Position numbers and translations under genes: made by a program | Source: Hippasteria phrygiana | Lineage: Eukaryota; Echinodermata; Asteroidea; Valvatida; Goniasteridae | Direction of reading: 5' to 3' | Length of the DNA: 64,000 bases | NCBI GenBank assembly: GCA_037893225.1 | Contig: JAZGUH010000324.1 | Coordinates: forward strand, 248,001-312,000 | Notes under the pieces: generated by a model | The model's input: the letters and a program-made list of their open reading frames with translations, nothing else | Database searches by the model: none | What the model was told of the DNA's origin: nothing | Shown here: one piece after another, positions 1 through 12,979 of the stretch | Layout of the letters: every line of letters starts with the position of its first letter | Numbering within the stretch: position 1 is the stretch's first letter

Positions 1-1157
1 AAAAATGTATACATTGTATTTTTCTGTACCCAATTCCAAAATTTCATGATCGTGGCTCACTCAAGTAACAAATGACAGCCATTTCAAAATTTAGACCAAA
101 TTCAATATAACACAAAGGAATTCTGGGACGGGCTGATAACCATGGCTATTATGAGCTTGCTGTTTATAAAAGGGGTTGATTTCTAGTCTTTTTTCAAGTC
201 GCTGAATTTTTGAAGTTTTAAAATCGTAACATTCTTTTCAATATATCTAGCGAACAAAACAAGATATTTTCAAAATTATTTTTGTTACAGCTTTGGTATG
301 TCTCAAAGATATGCCCTAAATGGCGAAAATTGTGTGACGTCATGATGACGTCATCAACAATATTTTTTTTTTTAAACGCATGTAAGGGTCAATCTGATTA
401 CAAAAATGTATACATTGTATTTTTCTGTACCCAATTCCAAAATTTCATGATCGTGGCTCACTCAAGTAAGAAATAACAGCCATTTCAAAATTTAGACCAA
501 ATTCAATATAACACAAAGGAATTCTGGGAAGGGCTGATAACCATGGCTATTATGAGCTTGCTGTTTATAAAAGGGGTTGATTTCTAGTCTTTTTTCAAGT
601 CGCTGAATTTTTGAAGTATTAAAATCGTAACATTCTTTTCAATATATCTAGCGAACAAAACAAGATATTTTAAAAATTATTTTTGTTATAGCTTTGGTAT
701 GTCTCAAAGATATGCCCTAAAAGGCGAAAATTGTGTGACGTCATGATGACGTCATGAACAATATTTTTTTTTTTTAACGCATGTAAGGGTCAATCCGATT
801 ACAAAAATGTATACATTGAATTTTTCTGTACCTAATTCCAAAATTTCATGATCGTGGCTCACTCAAGTAAGAAATAGGAGCCATTTCAAAATTTAGACCA
901 AATTCAATATAACACAAAGGAATTCTGGGAAGGGCAGATAACCATGGCTTAAATGAGCATGCTGTTTATAAAAAGGGTTGATTTGTAGTCTTTTTTCAAG
1001 TCGCTGAATTGTTAAATTTTTGGAATCGTAACATTCTTTTCAATATATCTAGCGAACAAAACAAGATATTTTCAAAATTCTTTTTGTTATAGCTTTGGTA
1101 TGTCTCAAAGATATGCCCTAAAAAGCGAAAATTGTGTGACGTCATGATGACGTCATA
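1..1157. repeat. 401-bp satellite monomers, left block (about 2.9 copies)
   Basis: Unit boundaries at 'acgcatgtaaggg' fall at 376 and 777, exactly 401 bp apart. The double palindrome TGACGTCATGATGACGTCA falls at 335, 736 and 1,137, again 401 bp apart. Each unit also carries a TATA-like box (TTTATAAAAGG, or TTTATAAAAAG in some units) and a T-rich run whose length varies. The copies differ by scattered substitutions. The third unit breaks off just after its palindrome and passes into the linker module. Confidence 0.93.
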
Positions 1158-1576
1158 AAAAAAATCTTTTTTCAAGTCGCTAGAATATTGCCCATAGCAT
1201 TTGTAAACGTTTTCTTTCTTACCGGCCACTTTGGCTACTTTTAAACTTGGCAGACACTTACCCCAACTGCTCACAATGTGTGCCGAACCTTTACGTCATG
1301 GTGACGTCATCACATGTCACGTGACGTCATCTGAAAGGGGAATTTTTCGAAGCCATACTTTTACCGAAGTAGAAGTCAGATTAAGTTGAAAAGTAATATC
1401 TAGGTAGCCCAGTAGATTATCTTAAACAATTTTGTGTCAGGAATGCTTGTAGGCCGGCATGTGTTATATATGAAAATTGATGCGACGTTATGGTGACGTC
1501 ATCATATGATTTTATAGTAATTTTTTTACTTTTGAATCTTTAAGCTATAAGGCCTATCTCATCAACTGAACATGCT

Positions 1577-3490
1577 AATTTCGAAATTCTTATTGTAATT
1601 CTTTTTGAAATAGGTTTTTTAGGTAAACAAGTTTTACGTTCTGTGATTTGGGAGGATTTAACATAATTTTCAAAAATAGTTGTTGTATTTTGTTCCACTC
1701 AAGTAAATGTTGTCTCAATCGTATTTTGGATTACCTTACTTTTAATTTCCAGTTTATAATTCCCAATGTATTAAAAAAAATGCGTTCTGTGATTTTCTAC
1801 TGCTCAAATAAAGTTTGTTTCAGCCGTCTATTCTTCAAGGTGTGTTGCGTTAATTACTAGTTTTCCGTTTTCAAACACTACATGGGGTATGCTTCGCTCT
1901 CACCCACCGCTCTATGTGTGTGTTTGCCTTAAATTGTTAGTTAAGTTTGGTATACAGTGCTAGGCGCCACCGGACAAAATCCGTGAATGAGTTTTTACCA
2001 GTAAACTCGTATGCTGCCCTCTACAGTTCACTAAACACAACCAGAGGAGTATTTTTTTAAGTACTACCGCCCTCTTGCGCTAAAAAGTTGACAGGTTTGT
2101 CAATTGTGGCAGAGAAACTTTTGACCAGTAAGATTATGTCGAACTTTCCTTGCATTTAACTGTACCTCCCTAGGGTGTGTGGAAAATCATATTACAATTG
2201 GAGAATTCAGGACTATTAGGGTTAATAAGACCGTATTTTCTTTCAATTATATACTGTAATAAAAATATACCAGTAAGACTTCATTAAATAACTCTCTTTA
2301 TTCAAAGGTCTTGTTTTCAAAGAATTCTTTTTATTGCTTCCTACGTGCCACAATGTCAACATGCATTTTTATCAAGAACATATCACATAATATTAATAAA
2401 GATTCAAATTTGAGAGGCAAGTTACTCCAATACAAGCCTGAAAACAAAATGTTGAAGAGAAAAAGTTGTGTATTTAACAAGTGCATTCAGTGAAAAGCAC
2501 AGAAACAATCATGCGTCTTATAACATTCTTTCCAAATTCTTATTGTAATTCTTTTTGAAATATGTTTTTTACGTCATAGGTAAACAAGTTTTGCGTTCTG
2601 TGATTTGGGAGGATTTAACATAATTTTCAAAAATAATTGTTGTATTTCGTTCCACTCAAGTAAATGTTGTCTCAATCGTCTTTTGGATTACCTTACATTT
2701 AATTTCCAGTTTATAATTCCCAATGTATTAAACAAAATGCGTTCTGTGATTTTCTACTGCTCAAATAAAGTTTGTTTCAGCCGTCTATTCTTTAAGGTGT
2801 GTTGCGTTAATTACTGGTTTTCCGTTTTCAAACACTACATGGGGTATGCTTCGCTCTCACCCACCGCTCTATGTGTGTGTTTGCCTTAAATTGTTAGTTA
2901 AGTTTGGTATACAGTGCTAGGCGCCACCGGACAAAATCCGTGAATGAGTTTTTACCAGTAAACTCGTATGCTGCCCTCTACAGTTCACTAAACACAACCA
3001 GAGGAGTATTTTTTTAAGTACTACCGCCCTCTTGCGCTAAAAAGTTGACAGGTTTGTCAATTGTGGCAGAGAAACTTTTGACCAGTAAGATTATGTCGAA
3101 CTTTCCTTGCATTTAACTGTACCTCCCTAGGGTGTGTGGAAAATCATATTACAATTGGAGAATTCAGGACTATTAGGGTTAATAAGACCGTATTTTCTTT
3201 CAATTATATACTGTAATAAAAATATACTAGTAAGACTTCATTAAATAACTCTCTTTATTCAAAGGTCTTGTTTTCAAAGAATTTTTTTTATTGCTTCCTA
3301 CGTGCCACAATGTCAACATCCATTTTTATCAAGAACATATCACATAATATTAATATAGATTCAAATTTGAGAGGCAAGTTACTCCAATACAAGCCTGAAA
3401 ACAAAATGTTGAAGAGAAAAAGTTGTGTATTTAACAAGTGCATTCAGTGAAAAGCACAGAAACAATCAGGCGTCTTATAACATTCTTTTT
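1577..3490. repeat. 957-bp tandem duplication
   Basis: Two direct copies, about 1,577-2,533 and 2,534-3,490, are offset by 957 bp over most of their length and differ by few substitutions. Near the left end the offset is 950, because the first copy lacks a 7-bp piece ('acgtcat'). The content is AT-rich. Short frames recur in both copies (for example 2,311-2,493 and 3,268-3,450), but they have no recognisable motif, so I do not call genes. It is flanked on both sides by CRE/E-box satellite. Confidence 0.92.
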
Positions 3491-3905
3491 GAATTACAGA
3501 CATACATGATGACGTCATCACATGCCACGTGACGTCATCTTAAAGGGGCAGTTTTTGAAGCTATATATCTACAAAAGTACAAGTTCGATTAAGTTGAAAA
3601 GTAATATCTAGGTAGCCCAGTAGGTTTATAGCTGAAAATTGACATGACATTATCATGATTGATGTCATCACATGTCACGTGACGTCATCTTAAAGGGGCA
3701 GTTTTTGAAGCCACATATAAACAAAAGTACAAGTTCGATTAAGTTGAAATGTAATATCCAGGCAGATCTACAGGTTCATAGATGAAAATTGACATGACAT
3801 TATGATGACTTCATCACATGTCACGTGACGTCATCTTAAAGGGGCAGTTTTTGAAGCCATCTATCTACAAAAGTACAAGTTCGATTAAGTTGAAACGTGG
3901 TATCT
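3490..3905. repeat. About 146-bp satellite monomers, CRE plus E-box type (about 3 copies)
   Basis: Each monomer contains GTCACGTGACGTCATC, or a one-base variant, followed by 'ttaaaggggcagttttt', then 'acaaaagtacaagt' and 'gaaaattgacatgac'. The block lies between the 957-bp pair and the 250-bp segment. Isolated monomers of the same family are at about 1,300-1,520. Confidence 0.88.
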
Positions 3906-4380
3906 AACATGAATTTTAAACAATTTTTGATAATTCTTGTAATATATTTTTAGGTCATACACACTTAAATATAAATGTGAAAAATGTGTGACGTCTGATG
4001 ACGTAATCATGGTCATCAACTCCTTGTATGCTCACATTTCCAAAACGATTATGAATAAGCCTACGTGATTGCATGACCTGTCGTAGACGACCATGAATGT
4101 AAAACGAGATTTTTTGATCCACCATTGAAATCTCAAAAATTAAGAATCAAACTACCAAAAACCCCCCAAACGAAACAGCCCTGTGTTTGTCCACAAACAC
4201 CAAAGCTCTAGTTTTTTTTTCTTTTTCAGACTTTTGCCCATAGCGTTTGTACACGATTTCTTTCTGCCAGGGACTTTGGCTACTTTTATGCAGCCGATTG
4301 CCTTTAAACTTAACAGACACTTAGACCAACTGCTCAGCATGCATGCCGAACTTTTACGTCATGATGACGTCATCACGTGA

Positions 4381-5340
4381 TTTTTTATGAATTTTTGAAT
4401 TTTGAAAATCGTAACATTCATTAAATTATATCTAGCGAACAAAACAAGATATTTTCAAAATTCTTTTTCTTATAGCTTTGGTATGTCTCAAAGATATGCC
4501 CTAAATTGCGAAAATTGTGTGACGTCATGATGACGTCATCAAAAATATGTTTTTTGTAAACGCATGTAAGGGTCAATCCGATTACAAAAATGTATACATT
4601 GAATTTTCCTGTACCTAATTCCAAAATTTCATGATCGTGGCTCACTCAAGTATGAAATAGGAGCCATTTCAAAATTTAGACCAAATTCAATATAACACAA
4701 AGGAATTCTGGGAAGGGCTGATAACCATGGGTATTATGTGCTTGCTGTTTATAAAAGGGGTTGATTTCTAGTCTTTTTTCAAGTCGCTGAATTTTTGAAG
4801 TATTAAAATCGTAACATTCTTTTCAATATATCTAGCGAACAAAACAAGATATTTTCAAAATTATTTTTGTTACAGCTTTGGTATGTCTCAAAGATATGCC
4901 CTAAAAAGCGAAAATTGTGTGACGTCATGATGACGTCATCAACAAATCTTTTTTTTTTAAACGCATGTAAGGGTCAATCCGATTACAAAAATGTATTCGT
5001 TGAATTTTCCTGTACCTAATTCCAAAATTTCATGATCGTGGCTCACTCAAGTATGAAATAGGAGCCATTTCAAAATTTAGACCAAATTCAATATAACACA
5101 AAGGAATTCTGGGAAGGGCTGATAACCATGGGTATTATGTGCTTGCTGTTTATAAAAGGGATTGATTTCTAGTCTTTTTTCAAGTCGCTAAATTTTTGAA
5201 GTTTTAGAATCGTAACATTCTTTTCAATATATCTAGCGAACAAAACAAGATATTTTCAAAATTCTTTTTGTTATAGCTTTGGTATGTCTCAAAGATATGC
5301 CATAAAAAGCGCAAATTGTGTGACGTCATGATGACGTCAT
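4381..5340. repeat. 401-bp satellite monomers, second block
   Basis: A half monomer is followed by units starting at 4,560 and 4,961. The double TGACGTCA palindromes are at 4,520, 4,920 and 5,321. The last unit ends just after its palindrome and joins the linker, as at 1,157. This shows the same block order is repeated as a cassette. Confidence 0.92.
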
Positions 5341-5479
5341 AAAAAAAATTCTTTTTTCAAGTCGCTAGAATATTGCACATAGCATTTGTAAACGTTTTCT
5401 TTCTTACCGGCCACTTTGGCTACTTTTAAACTTGGCAGACACTTACGCCAACTGCTAACAATGTGTGCCGAACATTTAC

Positions 5480-6720
5480 GTCATGATGACGTCATCACAT
5501 GTCACGTGACGTCATCTTAAAGGGGCATTTTTTCGAAGCCATATATCTACAAAAGTACAAGTCCGATTAAGTTGAAACGTAATATCTAGGTATGCCACCG
5601 GGTGTTATAGATGAACATTGACATGATGTTATGATGACGTCATCACATGTCACGTGACGTCATCTTAAAGGGGCATTTTTCGAAGCCATATATCTACAAA
5701 AGTACAAGTCCGATTAAGTTGGAACGTAATATCTAGGTATGCCATCGGGTGTTATAGATAAACATGGACATAACGTTATGATCAAGTCATAACATGTCAC
5801 GTGGTGTCATCTTAAAGGGGCACTTGCTAGATTATTGCCCATAGCATTTTTAAACGTTTACTTTCTTACCGGCCACTTTGGCTACTTTTAAACTTGGTAG
5901 ACACTTACCCCAACTGCTCACAATGTGTGCCAAACTTTTACGTCATGATGATGTCATCACATGTCACGTGACGTCATATTAAATGGGCATTTTTTCAAAG
6001 CTATATATCTACAAAAGTACAAGTCCGATTAAGTTGAAAAGTAATATCCAGGTAGCCTAGTAGGTTTATAGATGAAAATTGACATTACGTTATGATGACA
6101 TCATCACATGTTACGTGACGTCATCTTAAAGGGGCAGTTTTTGAATCCATATATATTAAGAAGTACATGTCTGATTAAGTTGAAAAGTAATATCTAGGTT
6201 GCCCAATAGGTTTATAGATGAAAATTTACATGACATTATTATGATGTCATCACATGTTACATGACGTCATCTTAAAGGTGCAGTTTTTGAAGCCATATAT
6301 AAACAAAAGTACAAGTCCGATTAAGTTCAAAAGTAATATCTAGGTAGCCCAGTAGGTATTTTAAATTAAAAAAATTATGATGTCATGATTACGTCATCAC
6401 TTGTTTCGTGTCATTATCTTAAAGAGGCATTTTTCGAAGCCATATATCTACAAAAGTACAGCTCCGATTTATTTGAAATGTAATATATAGTCGGGTAGGC
6501 AAGCAGGTTTATAGATGAAAATTGACATGACGTTATGATGACGTCATCACATGTCCCGTGACGTTATCTTAAAGGGGCAGTTTTTGAAGCCATACATTGT
6601 ATATCTACAAAAGTACAAGTTTGATTATTTTAAATGTAATATCTAGGTAGGTCAGCAAGTTTACAGATGAAAATTTACATTACGTTATTTTGACGTCATC
6701 ACAAGTGACTATTACAAACA
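5480..6720. repeat. About 146-bp satellite monomers, long block (about 8 copies)
   Basis: Successive copies carry the TGACGTCATC / GTCACGTGAC signature with variable decay, for example GTTACATGACGTCATC near 6,255. A linker copy ('ttgcccatagcatt') interrupts the block near 5,835-5,940. The block ends at a degraded SINE fragment. Confidence 0.85.
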
Positions 6721-6724
6721 ACTT

Positions 6725-6767
6725 TAATCATTTTCAAAGTCTAACAAAGAAAACTGGCAGGAGCGCG
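6725..6767 (-). repeat. Fragment of tRNA-derived SINE inside the satellite
   Basis: The segment 'aacaaagaaaactggcagg' with its flanks ('ttttcaaagt' before, 'agcg' and 'gatt' after) matches the 3' end of the tRNA-like element near 61,605-61,650, in the same orientation. The tRNA body is missing. It sits at the junction of two higher-order satellite units. Confidence 0.6.
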
Positions 6768-7039
6768 ATTGTTTGACGAACTTTAATTATTGTATTCACA
6801 TTTCACATCCAAACTAAAAAAAATAAAAAGCGAAACAGCCCTGTGTTTGTCCACAAACACCGTCCGTCTAGTTTTTTTTTTTTTTTCTTTTTCAGACTTT
6901 TTGCCCATAGCGTTTGTACACGATTTCTTTCTGCCAGGCACTTTGGCTACTTTTATGCAGCCGATTGCCTTTAAACTTAACAGACACTCAGACCAACTGC
7001 TCAGAATGCATGCCGAACTTTTACGTCATGATGACGTCA

Positions 7040-8010
7040 TCACGTGATTTTTTATGAATTTTTGAATTTTGAAAATCGTAACATTCATTAAATTATATCT
7101 AGCGAACAAAACAAGATATTTTCAAAATTCTTTTTCTTATAGCTTTGGTATGTCTCAAAGATATGCCTTAAAAAGCGAAAATTGTGTGACGTCATGATGA
7201 CGTCATCAAAAATGCTTTTTTTTTTTAACGCATGTAAGGGTCAATCTGATTACAAAAATGTATATATTGAATTTTGCTGTACCCAATTCCAAAATTTCAT
7301 GATCGTGGCTCACTCAAGTAAGAAATGACAGCCATTTCAAAATTTAGACCAAATTCAATATAACACAAAGGAATTCTGGGACGGGCTGATAACCATGGCT
7401 ATTATGAGCTTGCTGTTTATAAAAGGGGTTGATTTCTAGTCTTTTTTCAAGTCGCTGAATTTTTGAAGTTTTAAAATCGTAACATTCCTTTCAATATATC
7501 TAGCGAACAAAACAAGATATTTTTAAAATTATTTTTGTTACAGCTTTGGTATGTCTCAAAGATATGCCCTAAATGACGAAAATTGTGTGACGTCATGATG
7601 ACGTCATCAACAATATTTTTTTTTTTAAACGCATGTAAGGGTCAATCTGATTACAAAAATGTATACATTGAATTTTCCTGTACCTAATTCCAAAATTTCG
7701 TGATCGTGGCTCACTCAAGTAAGAAATAGGAGCCATTTCAAAATGTAGACCAAATTCAATATAACACAAAGGAATTCTGGGAAGGGCTGATAACCATGGC
7801 TTAAATGTGCATGCTGTTTATAAAAAGGGTTGATTTGTAGTCTTTTTTCAAGTCGCTGAATTCTTGAAGTTTTATAATCGTAACATTCTTTTCACTATAT
7901 CTAGCGAACAAAACAAGATATTTTCAAAATTCTTTTTGTTATAGCTTTGGTATGTCTCAAAGATATGCCCTAAAAAGCGAAAATTGTGTGACGTCATGAT
8001 GACGTCATAA
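7040..8010. repeat. 401-bp satellite monomers, third block
   Basis: Half monomer plus units starting at 7,228 and 7,629, with palindromes at 7,187, 7,588 and 7,989. It corresponds almost base for base to the block 2,583 bp further right, so both belong to one duplicated higher-order unit. Confidence 0.92.
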
Positions 8011-8139
8011 AAAAATTCTTTTTTCAAGTCGATAGAATATTGCCCATAGCATTTGTAAACGTTTACTTTCTTACCGGCCACATTGGCTACTTTTAAACTT
8101 GGCAGACACTTACCCCAACTGCTCACAATGTGTGCCGAA

Positions 8140-9150
8140 CTTTTACGTCCTGATGACGTCATCACATGTCACGTGACGTCATCTTAAAGGGGCATTTTTC
8201 GAAGCCATATATCTACAAAAGTACAAGTCCGATTCAGTTGGAACGTAAGGTATGCCACCTGGTGTTATAGATGAAAATTGACATGACGTTATGATCAAGT
8301 CATAACATGTCACGTGGTGTCATCTTAAAGGGGCACTCGCTAGATTATTGCCTATAGCATTTGTACACGTTTTCTTTCTTACCGGCACTTTGGGTACTTT
8401 TAAACTTGGCAGACACTTAGACTAACTGCTCACAATGTGTGCCGAACTTTTACCTCTTGATGACGTCATGACATGCCACGTGACGTCATCTTAAAGGGGC
8501 AGTTTTTGAAGCCATATATCTACAAAAGTACAAATTCGATTAAGTTGAAAAGTAATATCTAGGTAGCCCAGTAGGTTTATAGCTGAAAATTGACATGACA
8601 TTATCATAATTGATGTCATCACATGTCACGTGACGTCATCTTAAAGGGGCAGTTTTTGAAGCCATATGTCTACAAAAGCACAAGTCCGATTAAGTTCAAA
8701 AGTAATATCTAGGTAGCCCAGTAGGTTTATAGATAAAAATTGAATTGACGTTATGATGACGTCATCACATGTCACGTGACGTCATCTTAAAGGGGCAGTT
8801 TTTGAAGCCATATCTACAAAAGTACAAGCTCGATTAAGTTGAAATGTAATATCTAAGTAGGCCAGCAGGTTTATAGATGAAAATTGACATGACGTTATGA
8901 TGACTTCATCACATGTCACCTGACGTCATCTTAAAGGGGCAGTTTTTGAAGCCACATATAAACAAAAGTACAAGTTCGATTAAGTTGAAATGTAATATCC
9001 AGGCAGATCTGCAGGTTCATAGATGAAAATTGACATGACATTATGATGACTTCATCACATGTCACGTGACGTCATCTTAAAGGGGCAGTTTTTGAAGCCA
9101 TCTATCTACAAAAGTACAAGTTCGATTAAGTTGAAATGTGGTATCTAACA
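8140..9150. repeat. About 146-bp satellite monomers in the second higher-order unit
   Basis: About seven monomers. The order and individual variants match the block at 10,720-11,880, showing that the whole 2.6-kb unit was duplicated as one piece. Confidence 0.87.
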
Positions 9151-9619
9151 TGAATTTTAAACAATTTTTGATAATTCTTGTAATATATTTTTAGGTCATA
9201 CACACTTAAATATAAATGTGAAAAATGTGTGACGTCTGATGACGTAATCATGGTCATCAACTCCTTGTATGCTCACATTTCCAAAACGATTATGAATAAG
9301 CCTACGTGATTGCATGACCTGTCGTAGACGACCATGAATGTAAAACGAGATTTTTTGATCCATCATTGAAATCTCAAAAATTAAGAATCAAACTACCAAA
9401 AAACCCCCAAACGAAACAGCCCTGTGTTTGTCCACAAACACCAAAGCTCTAGTTTTTTTTTTTTTTTTTTCTTTTTCAGACTTTTGCCCATAGCGTTTGT
9501 ACACGATTTCTTTCTGCCAGGCACTTTGGCTACTTTTATGCAGCCGATTGCCTTTAAACTTAACAGACACTTAGACCAACTGCTCAGAATGTATGCCGAA
9601 CTTTTACGTCTTGATGACG

Positions 9620-10593
9620 TCATCACGTGATTTTTTATGAATTTTTGAATTTTGAAAATCGTAACATTCATTAAATTATATCTAGCGAACAAAACAAGAT
9701 ATTTTCAAAATTCTTTTTCTTATAGCTTTGGTATGTCTCAAAGATATGCCTTAAAAAGCGAAAATTGTGTGACGTCATGATGACGTCATCAAAAATGCTT
9801 TTTTTTTTTAACGCATGTAAGGGTCAATCTGATTACAAAAATGTATATATTGAATTTTGCTGTACCCAATTCCAAAATTTCATGATCGTGGCTCACTCAA
9901 GTAAGAAATGACAGCCATTTCAAAATTTAGACCAAATTCAGTATAACACAAAGGAATTCTGGGACGGGCTGATAACCATGGCTATTATGAGCTTGCTGTT
10001 TATAAAAGGGGTTGATTTCTAGTCTTTTTTCAAGTCGCTGAATTTTTGAAGTTTTAAAATCGTAACATTCTTTTCAGTATATCTAGCGAACAAAACAAGA
10101 TATTTTCAAAATTATTTTTGTTACAGCTTTGGTATGTCTCAAAGATATGCCCTAAAAAGCGAAAATTGTGTGACGTCATGATGACGTCATCAACAATATT
10201 TTTTTTTTTAAACGCATGTAAGGGTCAATCTGATTACAAAAATGTATACATTGAATTTTCCTGTACCTAATTCAAAAATTTCGTGATCGTGGCTCACTCA
10301 AGTAAGAAATAGGAGCCATTTCAAAATGTAGACCAAATTCAATATAACACAAAGGAATTCTGGGAAGGGCTGATAACCATGGCTTAAATGTGCATGCTGT
10401 TTATAAAAAGGGTTGATTTGTAGTCTTTTTTCAAGTCGCTGAATTCTTGAAGTTTTATAATCGTAACATTCTTTTCACTATATCTAGCGAACAAAACAAG
10501 ATATTTTCAAAATTCTTTTTGTTATAGCTTTGGTATGTCTCAAAGATATGCCCTAAAAAGCGAAAATTGTGTGACGTCATGATGACGTCATAA
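9620..10593. repeat. 401-bp satellite monomers, fourth block
   Basis: Half monomer plus units starting at 9,811 and 10,212, with palindromes at 9,770, 10,171 and 10,572. It is the near-identical partner of the block at 7,040-8,010. Confidence 0.92.
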
Positions 10594-10719
10594 AACAATT
10601 CTTTTTTCAAGTCGATAGAATATTGCCCATAGCATTTGTAAACGTTTACTTTCTTACCGGCCACATTGGCTACTTTTAAACTTGGCAGACACTTACCCCA
10701 ACTGCTCACAATGTGTGCC

Positions 10720-11880
10720 GAACTTTTACGTCCTGATGACGTCATCACATGTCACGTGACGTCATCTTAAAGGGTCATTTTTCGAAGCCATATATCTACA
10801 AAAGTACAAGTCCGATTCAGTTGGAACGTAAGGTATGCCACCTGGTGTTATAGATGAAAATTGACATGACGTTATGATCAAGTCATAACTGTCACGTGGT
10901 GTCATCTTAAAGGGGCACTCGCTAGATTATTGCCTATAGCATTTGTACACGTTTTCTTTCTTACCGGCACTTTGGGTACTTTTAAACTTGGCAGACACTT
11001 AGACTAACTGCTCACAATGTGTGCCGAACTTTTACCTCTTGGTGACGTCATGACATGCCACGTGACGTCATCTTAAAGGGGCAGTTTTTGAAGCCATATA
11101 TCTACAAAAGTACAAATTCGATTAAGTTGAAAAGTAATATCTAGGTAGCCCAGTAGGTTTATAGCTGAAAATTGACATGACATTATCATAATTGATGTCA
11201 TCACATGTCACGTGACGTCATCTTAAAGGGGCAGTTTTTGAAGCCATATGTCTACAAAAGCACAAGTCCGATTAAGTTCAAAAGTAATATCTAGCTAGCC
11301 CAGTAGGTTTATAGATAAAAATTGAATTGACGTTATGATGACGTCATCACATGTCACGTGACGTCATCTTAAAGGGGCAGTTTTTGAAGCCATATATAAA
11401 CAAAATTACAAGTTCGATTCAGTTGAAAAGTAATATCTAGGTAGCCAGGTAGGTTTATAGCTGAAAATTGACATGACATTATCATGATGTCATCACATGT
11501 CACGTGACGTCATCTTAAAGGGGCAGTTTTTGAAGCCATATCTACAAAAGTACAAGCTCGATTAAGTTGAAATGTAATATCTAAGTAGGCCAGCAGGTTT
11601 ATAGATGAAAATTGATATGACGTTATGATGACTTCATCACATGTCACCTGACGTCATCTTAAAGGGGCTGTTTTTGAAGCCACATATAAACAAAAGTACA
11701 AGTTCGATTAAGTTGAAATGTAATATCCAGGCAGATCTGCAGGTTCATAGATGAAAATTGACATGACATTATGATGACTTCATCACATGTCACGTGACGT
11801 CATCTTAAAGGGGCAGTTTTTGAAGCCATCTATCTACAAAAGTACAAGTTCGATTAAGTTGAAACGTGGTATCTAACATG
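10720..11880. repeat. About 146-bp satellite monomers in the third higher-order unit, one extra monomer
   Basis: It matches the block at 8,140-9,150 except for one additional monomer of about 147 bp near 11,390-11,540. That monomer accounts for the jump of the inter-unit offset from about 2,581 to 2,728 bp. Confidence 0.88.
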
Positions 11881-12181
11881 AATTTTAAACAATTTTTGAT
11901 AATTCTTGTAATATATTTTTAGGTCATACACACTTAAATATAAATGTGAAAAATGTGTGACGTCTGATGACGTAATCATGGTCATCAACTCCTTGTATGC
12001 TCACATTTCCAAAACGATTATGAATAAGCCTACGTGATTGCATGACCTGTCGTAGACGACCATGAATGTAAAACGAGATTTTTTGATCCACCATTGAAAT
12101 CTCAAAAATTAAGAATCAAACTACCAAAAACCCCCCAAACGAAACAGCCCTGTGTTTGTCCACAAACACCAAAGCTCTAGT

Positions 12182-12970
12182 ATTTTATTGTTTTCACTTA
12201 GGCCTAACTAACACACCCAACAAAGGCAATAGAAAGTTGAAACGGCAAACGGATTTTGTTATGCGCCAACAGACGGTATGAACGCACGTGCGGCGCATGT
12301 AATACAATGTAATTAAAATACCTATAGCAGACTTCAACTGACATTCACTGGGAATCGGCACGCACTCACACACAAACGTTTGTGCATCCTGCAAAAATGT
12401 GTTTGGGAACTTTTGTTAGAGCCTGAGTTTTGCATCTCTGGCATTCCGGTTATAATGTCGTATTCATCATTGTCCACCATATGTTTTCATAGTTTTTGTC
12501 AAGTGTAGACCAAATCACATTCTAATCATGCCTTACCAAAATGCATCTAAGCATTACTTTGCAAAAATTATTTTGTAAATAATATATTCTTAAAATAATG
12601 CATAGGCATTATTTGTGTTGCTAGGTGACCAGAGCTCCATTGTGCAAAGAGACGCTTACGCTTCCAAATAAATACATTGGATGAGAAATTTGAGTTTTGA
12701 AGATCTTTTGTATTTTTTAATGCTTGAAGGTGTTAATTCTGGTCATTTATTGCAATTCAAGCTCAAGAACAGGTTAAATTTTGACACAATTTTGCACCTA
12801 AAATTGTGTAAACCCCAAGGGCTCCAGGGGGCTTTACCTCAAACCCTAGCAAGGGCTTTGCGCCTGCAACCCACCAGGGGGCCCTTAAGCGGTCCCTTGG
12901 ACCCCGTGCCGTGTCGCGCTCCACACAAGGATGGCCTTTCAAAAATCATCCCCCCCCCCCACATGTAACA
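12182..12970. other. No gene seen; GC-rich repeat-like tract and C-run
   Basis: 12,182-12,800 is unique-looking AT-rich DNA with no supported gene. 12,810-12,960 switches abruptly to GC-rich sequence with repeated 'cagggggc' and 'ccctt' words and ends in a run of about 12 C. This resembles dispersed low-complexity repeats, and the open frame at 12,681-12,968 follows that composition. Confidence 0.5.
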
Positions 12971-12979
12971 AGAAATCTC

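Larger units (their letters stand above)
1..12180. repeat. Complex satellite / higher-order repeat array
   Basis: The whole stretch is built from a few repeated modules, so the short open frames in it are chance frames. Modules seen: a 401-bp monomer, a monomer of about 146 bp, a 957-bp tandem pair, a linker that starts near 'ttgcccatagc', and a segment of about 250 bp at 3,900-4,170, 9,150-9,410 and 11,880-12,140. The landmark 'gaaacagccctgtg' recurs at 4,172, 6,832, 9,413 and 12,141, giving higher-order units of 2,660, 2,581 and 2,728 bp. The array starts inside a 401-bp monomer, so it continues beyond the left edge. It stops at about 12,180. No gene is visible in it. Confidence 0.93.

Noticed and set aside
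1..12180. Many 60-99 aa frames in the left region
   Set aside because: They recur with the satellite units, include poly-Phe or poly-Lys from T-runs, and have no domain.
1..12180. CRISPR-like array
   Set aside because: Repeats are 146-401 bp with no unique spacers, and the window is eukaryotic.
12681..12968. 95-aa frame
   Set aside because: Runs through AT-rich into GC-rich low-complexity DNA. No motif, no repeat-independent support.
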